From: Oscillospiraceae bacterium
GTDB lineage: Bacteria > Bacillota > Clostridia > Oscillospirales > UBA929
Length of the DNA stretch: 47,700 bases
Direction of reading: 5' to 3'
Assembly (NCBI GenBank): GCA_031254195.1
Contig: JAIRUW010000023.1
Location: 1-47,700 of the forward strand
Below the pieces are notes generated by a model. The model was not told the DNA's origin. It did no database searches and saw only the letters and a list, made by a program, of their open reading frames with translations. Below are positions 6,994 to 15,196 of the stretch, piece after piece (position 1 is the stretch's first letter; the number at the start of each line of letters is the position of its first letter). The translations under genes and the position numbers were made by a program.

Positions 6994-9201
6994 TTAATCA
7001 TTCAAAACGTCCGCCAAAACCTCGCGGTTGACGCGCTCCCTGTCCCGCAGGGCCGCGACGGCCTCAAGCCTTATCGCGCGGTCGCCCTGTGAGGCGGCGG
7101 CCCGGTCGATAAACCCGGTCAGCGCGGGGCCGGTGAGCTTGTCAAGAGGCAGACAGAGGTCAAGCCCCATATACTCCATAAACGCCGTGACTTTGTCGTT
7201 ATACGGCAGGGCTACCATCGGAAGCCCCTGCCCGGCGGCAAAAATCAGCGCGTGCAGCCGTACCGCCACCACCATCTGCATCCGTGACAGCAGGCCGATG
7301 GTCAGCCGGGCCGAACCCGTCTCCCGCAGGACATGACAGGGGCAGTTAACCAGTGCGGCGGTCTTCTCGCCCATACGGATGTCCTGCCGCCGTTCGACCG
7401 GCACGAACACCGTCGTCAAGCCGTAGGTGTGATAGGTATATTCCACGGCCTCCGCGATGGCGGGCAGCTTCTCGTCCAGCCCCGGCCAGTCGCGCAGGGC
7501 AAAGCCGACATACTGTCCGTCCAAAGGCACGCCCTGTTTGAGCAGGACGCTGTCCACCTTTTCGTCGTCCTCGGGTCGGAGGATGAGGGCGGGGTCGGCG
7601 GAGAGAAGAATCTTCGGCCCTTTCACGCCCAGACGTTCCAGCTCGGCGCGGGACGCCTCCTCGCGCAGCGTGATGGTCTCGACATGCTTTGTCAGCACTT
7701 TGGCCGTCAGGCGGCGGTTGAACGGCGTCAGCACCGGCCCGATCCCGCAGCCGTACATGATGACGCGGCACCCCATTTTCCGCGCGAGCCAGATGGTAAA
7801 CAGATAAAACCATAAGGAACGGCGGGAGGTGGCGTCTTGGATCAAGTTGCCCCCGCCGCTCAGATATACGCGGCTCTTGCGCAGCGCGCGGGCAAAGGAA
7901 ACTAGATTGAAGGAATAAAACGACCGCTCGCGGTATGCCAGACGAGTCTCCAGCGGGCTGCGGGAAAGCACGCGGACGGGGACGTCGGGATCCTCTTGCC
8001 GTATTTCGAGCAGGATGGCCTCCAAAATGGCGTCGTCGCCCGCGTTGTCCATGCCGTACGCGCCGCAGATGGTCAAGCCGTCGCGCTTCTTTTTGATACG
8101 CGCATGGCGGCGGTACACGCTTTGGTAAATGTCCGCCTGTGTCTGGATCGTCGTTTCAATGGAATAATGGGTCCGCACTTTTTCATGCAGCTTGCGCCCC
8201 ATAGCCTCGCGGAGGGCGGGGTCGTCATACAGCGTTTTGATGTGTTCGGAAAGCTGCGCGTCGCCGCCGTAGGGGAAGAGAAATCCGTTGACGCCGTGGT
8301 CGATCAAAATCGGCGCGCCTCCCACCTCGCTGGCAACGGTAGCGCAGCCCATGCGGGCGCCCTCGGTCAATACATAGGAGAAGGTTTCAAAACGGCTGGT
8401 CAGCAGATTGATGTCCAGCAGACGGAAAAAATCGTCGGTGCCCGGCAGCCAGCCGACGAAATGGACAGGGGCTTTTAGTGTTTCAGCCAGCTGCCGCAGT
8501 TTATCCCTCTGTTTGCCGTCCCCGCCGATCAAGATGCGCAGCCGGGGGCAGCTTTCGCGCAGCCGCGCAGCTGCCCGGATCAGCGTCGGCAAATCCTTGA
8601 CAGGGTCAAAGCGCGCGGCGATGCCCGCGAATACGTCGCCCTCCTCATATGGGATGCCGAATTGGGCGGCAAGGGCGGCTTTGCCGGGGGCCTGCCCGGT
8701 GACGGAAAAATCCAGCCCATTGTAAATGGTATAGGTGCGCTCGGACGGGAAGCCGCGCCGGATGAGCTTTTGTGCCATAACGTCCGACACGCCGATAAAA
8801 TAATCCAGCCGCCGCAGGGCAAAGCGGTTGATCAGACCGTACGTCACAGCCGCCAGCGGCCGCCCCATGTAATCCAGGCGGTAATCGGAGTGGACGGTTG
8901 TGATAACGGGCTTTTTGAGCCGCTTTTTCAGCAACATGCCAAAGAGGTTGCCGCGTGAGCCGTGGCAGTGGATGAGGTCATACCCCCCGGCCAGCGCGGC
9001 AATCGGCTTTAGACTGCGAAAAGGGTTGCCGGACATGACGCGGACGTCAATCCCGGCGGTGCGGACCTCTTCGGTGAATTCTCCTTCACGGAAGGAAATC
9101 AGCGTGGTTTCCACATGTCCTTTCAGCCCTGCCAGCAAGCCGATGACATGCGTCTTGGCCCCGCCGACGTCGCCGCCGCCGATCAGGTGAAGGATCTTCA
9201 T
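6994..9201 (-). CDS. csaB: GT4 glycosyltransferase fused to CsaB-type pyruvyl transferase
   Basis: 735 residues with two domains. Residues 1 to about 350 are a GT4 glycosyltransferase (GGGDVGGAKTHV near the start; SRFETFSYVLTEGARMG in the donor region). From about 360 comes a polysaccharide pyruvyl transferase of the CsaB family: GAYGMDNAGDDAIL resembles the CsaB opening GxxGxxNxGDEAIL, then LSGGGNLIQDATS, YGCGIGP and AVRLHALIFAAGQGLPMVAL. CsaB adds ketal-pyruvate to secondary cell-wall polysaccharide, creating the ligand for SLH domains. The start overlaps the TetR stop (ATGA). Two SLH proteins lie in the nearby mobile element. The symbol applies only to the C-terminal half. Confidence 0.87.
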   Translation of the reverse strand: MKILHLIGGGDVGGAKTHVIGLLAGLKGHVETTLISFREGEFTEEVRTAGIDVRVMSGNPFRSLKPIAALAGGYDLIHCHGSRGNLFGMLLKKRLKKPVITTVHSDYRLDYMGRPLAAVTYGLINRFALRRLDYFIGVSDVMAQKLIRRGFPSERTYTIYNGLDFSVTGQAPGKAALAAQFGIPYEEGDVFAGIAARFDPVKDLPTLIRAAARLRESCPRLRILIGGDGKQRDKLRQLAETLKAPVHFVGWLPGTDDFFRLLDINLLTSRFETFSYVLTEGARMGCATVASEVGGAPILIDHGVNGFLFPYGGDAQLSEHIKTLYDDPALREAMGRKLHEKVRTHYSIETTIQTQADIYQSVYRRHARIKKKRDGLTICGAYGMDNAGDDAILEAILLEIRQEDPDVPVRVLSRSPLETRLAYRERSFYSFNLVSFARALRKSRVYLSGGGNLIQDATSRRSLWFYLFTIWLARKMGCRVIMYGCGIGPVLTPFNRRLTAKVLTKHVETITLREEASRAELERLGVKGPKILLSADPALILRPEDDEKVDSVLLKQGVPLDGQYVGFALRDWPGLDEKLPAIAEAVEYTYHTYGLTTVFVPVERRQDIRMGEKTAALVNCPCHVLRETGSARLTIGLLSRMQMVVAVRLHALIFAAGQGLPMVALPYNDKVTAFMEYMGLDLCLPLDKLTGPALTGFIDRAAASQGDRAIRLEAVAALRDRERVNREVLADVLND

Positions 9202-9740
9202 GCTTTTTCCGCCGTGTCAAATAAAAGATCCAGTTCCCGCCGGATGTCCTCCTGCCCCAGCCCGTCGTCCTCGAGCAGCGCCGAGAGCAGCATCTGCTCG
9301 GTAACACGGAGCAGCAGACGCGCGAACACAGGGTCGGAGATTTCCTCCATTACGCGCTTTCTGTCGTCCGCCCGCCGATCCCGCTCATAGGCAATCAGCT
9401 TTTCGCTTGCCGCGCCCGCGTTGTCAAGGCCCAGCATGGCTTTGTGCGCCAGCCGGAAGACGCGGCGGTCGTCGTCGGCCAGCAGCCTGCGCTGCATTAC
9501 CGAGAAAAACCAGACGTCCCGGAGGGGGATGCCCTCGGGGATCTGGTCGGCAATCTGCTCGGAAATCTGCCGGTATGTCCCGCAGACGACTTCCTCATAG
9601 AGCAGCTCCTTGCTGCCGTAATGGTAATACAGCGTTGGCAGTGAGCAGCCGGCGCGCGCGGCGATGTCCCTAATCGACGCCTGATGGAAGCCCTTTTCGT
9701 CAAAGACAGACAGGGCGGCGGTTCTGATTTTTTGCTTCAC
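9198..9740 (-). CDS. TetR-family transcriptional regulator
   Basis: 180 residues from a GTG start with AGGGAG 9 nt upstream. The competing ATG one base away runs straight into a stop. The N-terminal HTH (about 1-50) reads as typical TetR: AALSVFDEKGFHQASIRDIAARAGCSLPTLYYHYGSKELL. The C-terminal helical ligand domain is unspecific. It overlaps the GT/CsaB fusion by 4 bp and heads that operon, so it probably regulates surface polysaccharide genes. It diverges from sigK. Confidence 0.9.
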   Translation of the reverse strand: MKQKIRTAALSVFDEKGFHQASIRDIAARAGCSLPTLYYHYGSKELLYEEVVCGTYRQISEQIADQIPEGIPLRDVWFFSVMQRRLLADDDRRVFRLAHKAMLGLDNAGAASEKLIAYERDRRADDRKRVMEEISDPVFARLLLRVTEQMLLSALLEDDGLGQEDIRRELDLLFDTAEKA

Positions 9741-9794
9741 ATGAACACTCCCTCAGTGTCGCGCCCCTTTGATTCAGGAGCGGTCCGATTTGTT

Positions 9795-9824
9795 GTCACG
9801 GGACAAATCCCAGCGGCATATAAT
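9795..9824 (+). promoter_or_regulatory. candidate sigK promoter
   Basis: CATATAAT at 9817-9824 could act as a sigma-E (CATACAnT-like) or sigma-A -10. GGACAAAT at 9801-9808 matches the core of the known SpoIIID site (RRACARnY), and SpoIIID activates sigK in Bacillus. Suggestive only: the -35 is not clear. Confidence 0.35.
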
Positions 9825-9854
9825 AGGATATTACAGGTTACGGGGGGCTATAGC

Positions 9855-10544
9855 ATGTTCGGTGTTGTTGTCACATTGCTTCTGCAAGGGTATGTGCTCT
9901 GCCTCCGCCTGACCGGTCGCGGCGGCTCCTTTCCGCGCCCGCTGACGAAAAAAGAGGAGAGCGAAGCATTGGAGGCCATGGCGGCAGGCGATGCCGCCGC
10001 GCGGGAGAAACTCATCATGCACAATCTGCGCCTCGTGCCGCATGTCATTAAAAAATATTACGTGGGCGCCGCGGACCAGGACGACCTCATCTCCATCGGC
10101 ACAATCGGGCTGGTAAAAGCCATCGACAGCTTCAGCCCCGGCAAGAAAGCCAAACTGCCCACCTACGCCTGCATCTGCATCCAAAACGAGATATTCATGC
10201 ACTTCCGCAACCTGCGGAAACGCGCGGGCGAGCTTTCGCTTTCAGACCCCTTGGAAGCCGAGTCCGACGGCTCCCCGCTGTCGGTGATGGATGTTTTGCA
10301 GGCCGACGACGATGTGCAGGACCGCCTGGAGCACGAGGAGGAATGCCGCCGCGTGCGGCAGCTGGTGGAAACGGCCCTCGACGACCGCCAGCGTGAGATC
10401 ATCCGCCTGCGCTACGGCCTCGGCGGAAGCCGCCCGCTGACACAGCGGGAGGTTGCCGAACGCTTTGGCATCTCGCGGTCTTATGTGTCGCGCATAGAAA
10501 AAAAGGCGCTGGAAACGCTGGCGGGGGAAATGCCGGCGCCTTAG
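9855..10544 (+). CDS. sigK: RNA polymerase sporulation sigma factor SigK (pro-sigma-K)
   Basis: 229 residues from the ATG at 9855, which follows CGGGGGGC. The late mother-cell sigma factor. The N-terminal 20 residues (MFGVVVTLLLQGYVLCLRL) are a hydrophobic pro-sequence, then FPRPLTKKEE, where the mature protein begins in the family. Region 2 (about 50-115) has HNLRLVPHVIKKYY and DDLISIGTIGLVKAIDSF. Region 4 (about 175-225) has LRYGLGGSRPLTQREVAERFGISRSYVSRIEKKAL. Unlike in B. subtilis and some clostridia, the gene is not split by a skin-type element. Processing by an SpoIVFB-like protease is expected from the pro-sequence. Confidence 0.92.
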   Translation: MFGVVVTLLLQGYVLCLRLTGRGGSFPRPLTKKEESEALEAMAAGDAAAREKLIMHNLRLVPHVIKKYYVGAADQDDLISIGTIGLVKAIDSFSPGKKAKLPTYACICIQNEIFMHFRNLRKRAGELSLSDPLEAESDGSPLSVMDVLQADDDVQDRLEHEEECRRVRQLVETALDDRQREIIRLRYGLGGSRPLTQREVAERFGISRSYVSRIEKKALETLAGEMPAP

Positions 10545-10803
10545 GGGCGCAATCGCCTAACGATAGATAGTATTTTATCATACATAATCCCTTGTGGCAA
10601 GAAAAAAATAAGGGCCGCCGCTTGCGATGTGAATGAAAGATGACTTCGCATTCCACGAAGCCATCAGATGGGGCGCGTGCCGCAAAACCCTTGCAATCAC
10701 TGGCTATTGGGGAAATTTGGTCGAGCGTACCGCCCCAAATACGAACCAGTTATATGTGTTGCCGTATGGCTTTGCGGTGAGGGTTTGGCTTTGAAAAAAT
10801 GCT

Positions 10804-11217
10804 TTAGGTGTTATCCGCAATAATCCCCTCAATGACATACTTCGTCCGTGTAGGAATCATGTTCACATCATAATAGGCCGTTACAATATCGTTTGCCTGC
10901 GCGTATGTCGTAATGCCGAGTTTACCGAACAGAAAACGAATATCATCATAATCTTTTTCCCCATACCGTGACGACATCAGCTTCATTGCAAGCAGATATT
11001 CAGCAGATACAGTTTGGATTCGCAGCCCCTTGAACGCGATAAAATCTTCTTTAGGCGCGTTCGGCGTTAAAAATCCCTTCACCCTATCGTTTAACCAATC
11101 AGGAGGCAGGCCATTTTGTTCAGCTATACTTTCCGCGATTTCGTTCATCACGATCTTTGGCTCATAGAGAGCATCCACATCTTTTGTCATATCACGGGCT
11201 TCGTGAACGAGGTACAT
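10804..11217 (-). pseudogene. truncated DUF6036-type nucleotidyltransferase-like gene
   Basis: 137 residues. The C-terminal two thirds resemble DUF6036 proteins of the AbiEii-like nucleotidyltransferase group: EARDMTKDVDALYEP (the Asp-x-Asp metal site), NDRVKGFL, and a tail of helices. The expected first 35-45 residues, which carry the GG(S/A) strand, are missing. Reading upstream in frame gives G-A-A-M directly after a TAA, so the catalytic GGAAM block survives in part while everything before it is gone. The ORF is in the same frame as the preceding gene with one stop between them, which suggests a deletion. Probably a remnant of a toxin-like pair. Confidence 0.55.
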
Positions 11218-11226
11218 TGCCGCGCC

Positions 11227-11601
11227 TTACACCCTCGCAAGTACGTTTTCATCTACAAATAAATTGCGGTGCTTAAACTCAGGCGGGGATTTGTACATGA
11301 ACCATAAACGTAAATTGCCCGAAGCATTACACGCAAAATGCGGCCTTGCGCCGGGAAGATAACAACGCTCATCAAATACCCATTCAGGCGGTTGCAGCCC
11401 ATAATCATCAGCAAGTTTATGCGTAGTAGAGGCAAGAAATGGAAGATACTCCGATTTGCTCATATCATCGGGCATATCGGCAAGCATTTTAATCTTCTCA
11501 CCATCCGGCGTCCTGCAGAACGAATCAAGAAAGTCACCGAGTTGGAGGTAGAAATCCGCTCCGGCATTTGTGTTTACAGATATATTGAAAATGGTATCCA
11601 T
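11227..11601 (-). CDS. hypothetical protein upstream of the DUF6036 remnant
   Basis: 124 residues from ATG 11601 (MDTIFNISVNTNAG). No family recognised. It is acidic and mixed alpha/beta, without signal peptide or membrane segment. Residues about 20-75 look helical (LGDFLDSFCRT, MSKSEYLPFLASTTHKLADD). Its place directly before a DUF6036-like gene suggests the partner of a two-gene module, but its own end may have been altered by the deletion that fused the two: the stop lies 6 bp before the residual GAAM codons. Confidence 0.5.
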   Translation of the reverse strand: MDTIFNISVNTNAGADFYLQLGDFLDSFCRTPDGEKIKMLADMPDDMSKSEYLPFLASTTHKLADDYGLQPPEWVFDERCYLPGARPHFACNASGNLRLWFMYKSPPEFKHRNLFVDENVLARV

Positions 11602-11665
11602 TACGGAAACTCTCTCCTTTCCCCGTTGGCCAACGGCTATCTCATTATCGCATATAGAATAGCCA

Positions 11666-11788
11666 ATGTCAAATTGCACAGTGGATGGCGTACACCGTCA
11701 ACGGCTCACCATTCGGTATAAAGTAAAAGCCTATCCCGATGGCAGGGTTGAGGTTGTTTGGAGAATAGCCGCCGCAAGCGGCGATTGA
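11666..11788 (+). pseudogene. possible 3' remnant of a lost gene
   Basis: A 40-residue open frame with a coding-like ending (LTIRYKVKAYPDGRVEVVWRI) directly outside the left att site. The beta-rich end and absence of a ribosome binding site suggest the C-terminus of a truncated protein rather than a full gene. Family not recognised. Confidence 0.3.
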
Positions 11789-11795
11789 CAACCCA

Positions 11796-11841
11796 AAGCC
11801 CACGTTTCAAAAAAACTCTCGTTTTTTCTTAGCGTGGGCTT
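11796..11841 (-). terminator. dyad at the former downstream side of tRNA-Leu
   Basis: AAGCCCACG (11796-11804) pairs with CGTGGGCTT (11833-11841), with an inner stem AAAAAAC (11810-11816) / GTTTTTT (11821-11827). Before the elements inserted, this would have followed tRNA-Leu on the minus strand, so it is a likely original tRNA terminator. Confidence 0.5.
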
Positions 11842-11851
11842 GACATATGGG

Positions 11852-11874
11852 TGGTGCGGGAGACGGGACTTGAA
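11852..11874. repeat. att site, left end of element 1
   Basis: 23-bp core beginning TGGTGCGGGAGACGG, identical at 25577-25599 and 30084-30106. It equals the 3' end of tRNA-Leu (CCA, acceptor arm, part of the T-arm) on the minus strand. This copy is the displaced original tRNA end. Confidence 0.9.
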
Positions 11875-11993
11875 AGCGTTTCAGCACATCTCGTCACCTC
11901 CGGCAATCCCTTGTAACCCTTTGTAGCTTCAGCATTTTTCCGTTTTTGTCCTCTTGCGGTGTTAAACGATTTCTAGCTGTCTTTTGTGGTAGC

Positions 11994-12015
11994 AAGGGAC
12001 AAATAAGGGACAAAA
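11994..12015 (+). repeat. left arm-type direct repeats of element 1
   Basis: AAGGGACAAAT (11994-12004) is followed at once by AAGGGACAAAA (12005-12015). A near copy of this tandem pair lies at the right end (25487-25508). In the circular form the pairs would flank attP, as integrase arm sites do. Inverted single copies (TTTTTGTCCT) lie at about 11944 and 12072. Confidence 0.6.
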
Positions 12016-12017
12016 CC

Positions 12018-12034
12018 ACGGCTTGGTATCCTGT
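12018..12034. repeat. 17-bp repeat, inverted copy of the int1 leader
   Basis: ACGGCTTGGTATCCTGT is the exact reverse complement of 24292-24308, just upstream of the element 1 integrase. A candidate shared site for excisionase or a regulator. Confidence 0.5.
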
Positions 12035-12076
12035 AACAACTGCCCGTTCATGCCCCGGCATGGGCGGGTTGTTTTT
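12035..12076 (+). terminator. strong hairpin with T tract at the left end of element 1
   Basis: AACAAC, GCCCG and CATGCC pair with GGCATG, CGGG and GTT around a CC centre, and TTTTT follows. It would shield the element from transcription crossing the left junction. Confidence 0.6.
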
Positions 12077-12160
12077 GTCCTACTCCCTCATTATCACACA
12101 CCATTACCGTGTAAAGATTATCCATCGTTTTTTTCGAACTGAGACATGGAAAAAGGGCGG

Positions 12161-12409
12161 TTAAGCCCCTTCCTCGCGTTCATCCTCCGCAATCTCATCG
12201 AAGCTGTCATACCCCAGCCATTCGGCAATGGTGTCCTCGTCGAACCAAAAGAGGTCGTTCAATGCGGTTTCATCCATCCCGTCGGGATAGAGGTCTTCAA
12301 GGATGCTCTCGATGGTGTCAAGCTGCTCCCATGTGAGAATCTTGACACGGTCGGCTGCTCCACTCCAAAACTCAAAGTGGCGGAGGCTTGTCTCTGTAGT
12401 AATCTTCAT
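12161..12409 (-). CDS. small acidic protein of mobile elements, function unknown
   Basis: 82 residues. Strongly acidic and aromatic (FWSGAADRVKILTWEQLDTIESILEDLYPDGMDETALNDLFWFDEDTIAEWLGY). I have seen this sequence type in clostridial prophages and conjugative elements, always without an assigned role. Two helical halves are likely, with no membrane segment. GGAGCGATACACG lies upstream of the ATG. It stands alone at the left end of the element, and 12410-12631 downstream of the next operon holds no convincing gene. Confidence 0.65.
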   Translation of the reverse strand: MKITTETSLRHFEFWSGAADRVKILTWEQLDTIESILEDLYPDGMDETALNDLFWFDEDTIAEWLGYDSFDEIAEDEREEGA

Positions 12410-12631
12410 CGTGTATCGCTCCTTACGTTTTATTTGCCGTTCGGCGCGATAAGCCCACGCGGGAGCTTTGTATTGTCAACCCCAACGCCTGTAAGGGTCA
12501 AAAAATTGTTTTGAGCATAAGCAAAGCACGCTCTTACGAGCGCACCATGCAAAAGAATATTTTGAGGGATTGATAATACAGAGCGGAGGCGTATGCTGGG
12601 AGAGCGGGACGGATAGATAGATATATTATTC

Positions 12632-13320
12632 CTATAAAAGGCTTTCCCGACTATTCGGCTGTCGTGGTGGAAGGAAAGCGGCATATGCCTTTATAAAATA
12701 GGGCTGTATAATTCTTCTTATCTTATTGTAGACAGCTTTAGAATCATCATATTTTTTGCCATTATCGCTTATTTGATTTTTAAGCACACTAAATATGTAC
12801 TCATACTTACCTTTGATAGTTTCAATCATATTCAGCTCACGCTTTATATTAAAAGTTCCAGGTCCTTCGTTTATTGCAGCAGAAGACAAAAATAATACGG
12901 TCGTATACCGGAGTCGCCATCTCGTTTTATCATCTACCTCATATACAAACTTTGCCTGAACAATTTCTCTTAATACTGGTATATCCCAATCCCAATCATA
13001 TCCTACTGATTGTGGTGGCTCCTCACAAGAACAAGCTTTACATGTCATATGAGTTAAGCAAAAAAATAAAGTATTGTCTTTAACCTCGTTGCTATACCTT
13101 CTGAAATATTCGTCAACACCGACCTCTGTTCCATCAAAAACACATTTAAGTTGCTCATTATTATCATTTGCAGTAAAAATATACATGTTGAAGTTTTCTT
13201 CAAAATTTTGAAAACTGTCAACTGTGACTTTTTAATTTGTGCATAGTTTGTTTTTTCAAAAAAATCTACAATGGCATTATTATCATCATTTATTGCATCT
13301 GTCACACATATACGAAGCAA
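12632..13320 (-). pseudogene. cargo gene of unknown function, interrupted by a frameshift
   Basis: The reading frame opens with TTG at 13320 (LLRICVTDAINDDNNAIVDFF; AAAGGTG upstream) and breaks near a run of five A on the minus strand (T at 13229-13233). Adding one A joins it to the next frame: IKK then VTVDSFQNFEENFNMYIFTANDNNEQ, which continues smoothly to the stop at 12632. The joined product is about 230 residues, with a CxxC-rich patch (CLTHMTCKACSCEEP) and no recognised domain. It lies 19 bp after the 517-residue gene and is its likely partner. Either a genuine mutation in a homopolymer or a sequencing error. Confidence 0.55.
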
Positions 13321-13339
13321 AGTCTATCGCACCTTTCAT

Positions 13340-14893
13340 TTAATAATTGCTATCCTTTAGGTAAATCTCTTTGATTCTATTATTGAAATCTCTATGTTTG
13401 TTATCATTATATTCATCATAAATCCAAGCATATAGCGGATTTGCCGCTTGAATTGCTTTTATGATTTTTCCATTTCGTTCTTCTATGCATACACATACTC
13501 TAACTAGCAATGTCTTATTTTTTTGCAGATCAAATCTTACGTCGGTTGCTAGAATATCGTTTATTTCATCATATTCATTCACATTATTACTAATAATTTC
13601 TTCGTTTCTAACAAAAAGATCGTGCAGAAAATTAAGATCAGCTTCTTCCAAGGATGTTAATGCCTTTAATTTTGCCTTTTCTATATGTTTCCACGTCTTC
13701 TTCAGCTCTTGTATTTTTTTACTCATAATAGCACCTTCTTGAATTGCAGTGCTATCATGTATATGTGCTACAGTACGAGTTATACCATCCATTACTCTAA
13801 TGTACGAGTACGAAATATCTAGCTGTGGTTGTAAATACCCTAAATAAATCAAAGAAATATCAGGCATAATTGATTGCAAAAAACCTGCGCAATAAGCTAA
13901 TATGAAAATGTTTTTTACCGTATCCGCAGGATCTAAAGAATCCGCAATTGTCAATGAAATAATTTTGTTTTTTGTATCGTATTTAAGGTGAGCCGGAATC
14001 ATTCCAAATCCGACGGCAACATTGAAATCACACCAATCAGCCATCTTTTGATAAAATGATAAGTCATACGGCACTGCCATCCAATAGTTCCTTACTTTAC
14101 CTCCTAGGATTGAGCCGAAAGAATATCCATTTTTATAAATTTCATTTTCATTTTTATTAACAAGCGAAAGCAATTCGTTATAAGCATTCGATAAAAGACT
14201 TTCTTCAAATGAAGGATTTTGAATATTATAGCAATATTTACATTTTGTATTGGGATTTGAATTTTCAACATCACTATTAATCATATCCATTTTTGACAGT
14301 ATACTGCTATGACAATAATTCGCTCGGTTTTTAACTTTCACATAATAATTTTCTGCATCAAAACAATATATAGAATCAACAACATTAGTTCTTTTTATCT
14401 TCATGCTTGTAACAAACGAAGATGTAGTAAGCATATTTTCCTTATTTAATACATTGTTATCGCTTTTGTGTTGCAATACACATTTAATATAATCTGCATA
14501 TTTATTATATATATTGTTATATATATCTAAATTGTCTCTATATTGCATGTCTATAATATTATTTAGAGATGTTTTCATATTTTCAGAATAGCGGTTCGCG
14601 AAAACAAAATTATAAGTAGCATCTTTTGATCCATATATTTTATTTAAGATATTGTTTATATATGTACTTGACTCAATAACATCATCACGAGATTCTTCAA
14701 AATCAAATGAAGATGTTATTGAGATTATATCAGGAGATTGGAACTCGCTTTTTCTTCTACTACGTAGCCTAAGTCCCAACATGTCATACAATGACTTTAA
14801 CATTGCTTTTTCATTTTTAATATAGTCAGAGGATTCAGTAAAAGAATGCAAATCTGAAATATGCAAAATACTTAATATATTAGACATTAACAT
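13340..14893 (-). CDS. AT-rich cargo protein with degenerate metallophosphoesterase-like N-terminus
   Basis: 517 residues. The start ILSILHISDLH has the exact DxH motif of calcineurin-like phosphoesterases. About 60 residues later SPDIISITSSFDFEES aligns with the usual DIIxITGDxxxE, but G-D has become S-S. Then NFVFANRYSEN aligns with FVPGNHDxEN, with the His replaced. So the fold may remain while two metal-binding motifs are lost. From about 200 on it is a large helical region with a CxxC pair (CKYCYN) and no recognised domain. Its own strong promoter (14952-14980) and low G+C against its neighbours mark it as acquired cargo. A defence or effector role is guesswork. Confidence 0.6.
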   Translation of the reverse strand: MLMSNILSILHISDLHSFTESSDYIKNEKAMLKSLYDMLGLRLRSRRKSEFQSPDIISITSSFDFEESRDDVIESSTYINNILNKIYGSKDATYNFVFANRYSENMKTSLNNIIDMQYRDNLDIYNNIYNKYADYIKCVLQHKSDNNVLNKENMLTTSSFVTSMKIKRTNVVDSIYCFDAENYYVKVKNRANYCHSSILSKMDMINSDVENSNPNTKCKYCYNIQNPSFEESLLSNAYNELLSLVNKNENEIYKNGYSFGSILGGKVRNYWMAVPYDLSFYQKMADWCDFNVAVGFGMIPAHLKYDTKNKIISLTIADSLDPADTVKNIFILAYCAGFLQSIMPDISLIYLGYLQPQLDISYSYIRVMDGITRTVAHIHDSTAIQEGAIMSKKIQELKKTWKHIEKAKLKALTSLEEADLNFLHDLFVRNEEIISNNVNEYDEINDILATDVRFDLQKNKTLLVRVCVCIEERNGKIIKAIQAANPLYAWIYDEYNDNKHRDFNNRIKEIYLKDSNY

Positions 14894-14951
14894 ATACCTC
14901 CATTAAACCCATTAATGATTGATTAACGAACTTAAGCAATTATTAATGAGA

Positions 14952-14980
14952 AGTATATCCCATAAAAGCATGCCTGTCAA
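14952..14980 (-). promoter_or_regulatory. promoter of the AT-rich cargo operon
   Basis: On the minus strand TTGACA (14975-14980), 17-bp spacer, TATACT (14952-14957). The leader has a dyad CATTAAT/ATTAATG at about 14909-14949 that may be an operator. The rest of the 14894-15196 gap holds nothing else I can support. Confidence 0.8.
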
Positions 14981-15144
14981 TAGAAAATTCTCGAAATTCC
15001 AGATAAATCTTAAAAACTATTGCTAACAGCATCGTTATATCACGAAAGCAACATATTATGGAAATTGTCGTTTTCTCATAAAATAGAGATAAATCGCACA
15101 AAGACAAACACACTGGTATCAAAATTTATCCCTACACAGAAACA

Positions 15145-15183
15145 GAGCCGCCCACATGAACGGCTCCAGCTACTATATCTCCC
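15145..15183 (-). terminator. hairpin after the first WG/SLH gene, with duplicated flank
   Basis: GAGCCG (15145-15150) pairs with CGGCTC (15161-15166). The 23 bp at 15161-15183, starting CGGCTCCAGCTACTATAT, recur exactly at 17258-17280 after the second WG/SLH gene, a trace of gene duplication. Without a strong T run it is a weak terminator. Confidence 0.5.
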
Positions 15184-15196
15184 TTTCCGGTTGTAT

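Noticed and set aside
9855..10544. skin-like interruption of sigK
   Set aside because: The reading frame is continuous through regions 2 and 4, and no recombinase gene is inside.
12430..12684. 84-residue minus-strand ORF after the frameshifted cargo gene
   Set aside because: No ribosome binding site, low-quality composition, and it overlaps the coding end of the cargo gene in another frame.
13229..13233. Programmed ribosomal frameshift in the cargo gene
   Set aside because: The A run is only five long with no slippery heptamer or downstream structure that I can see. A mutation or sequencing error is simpler.
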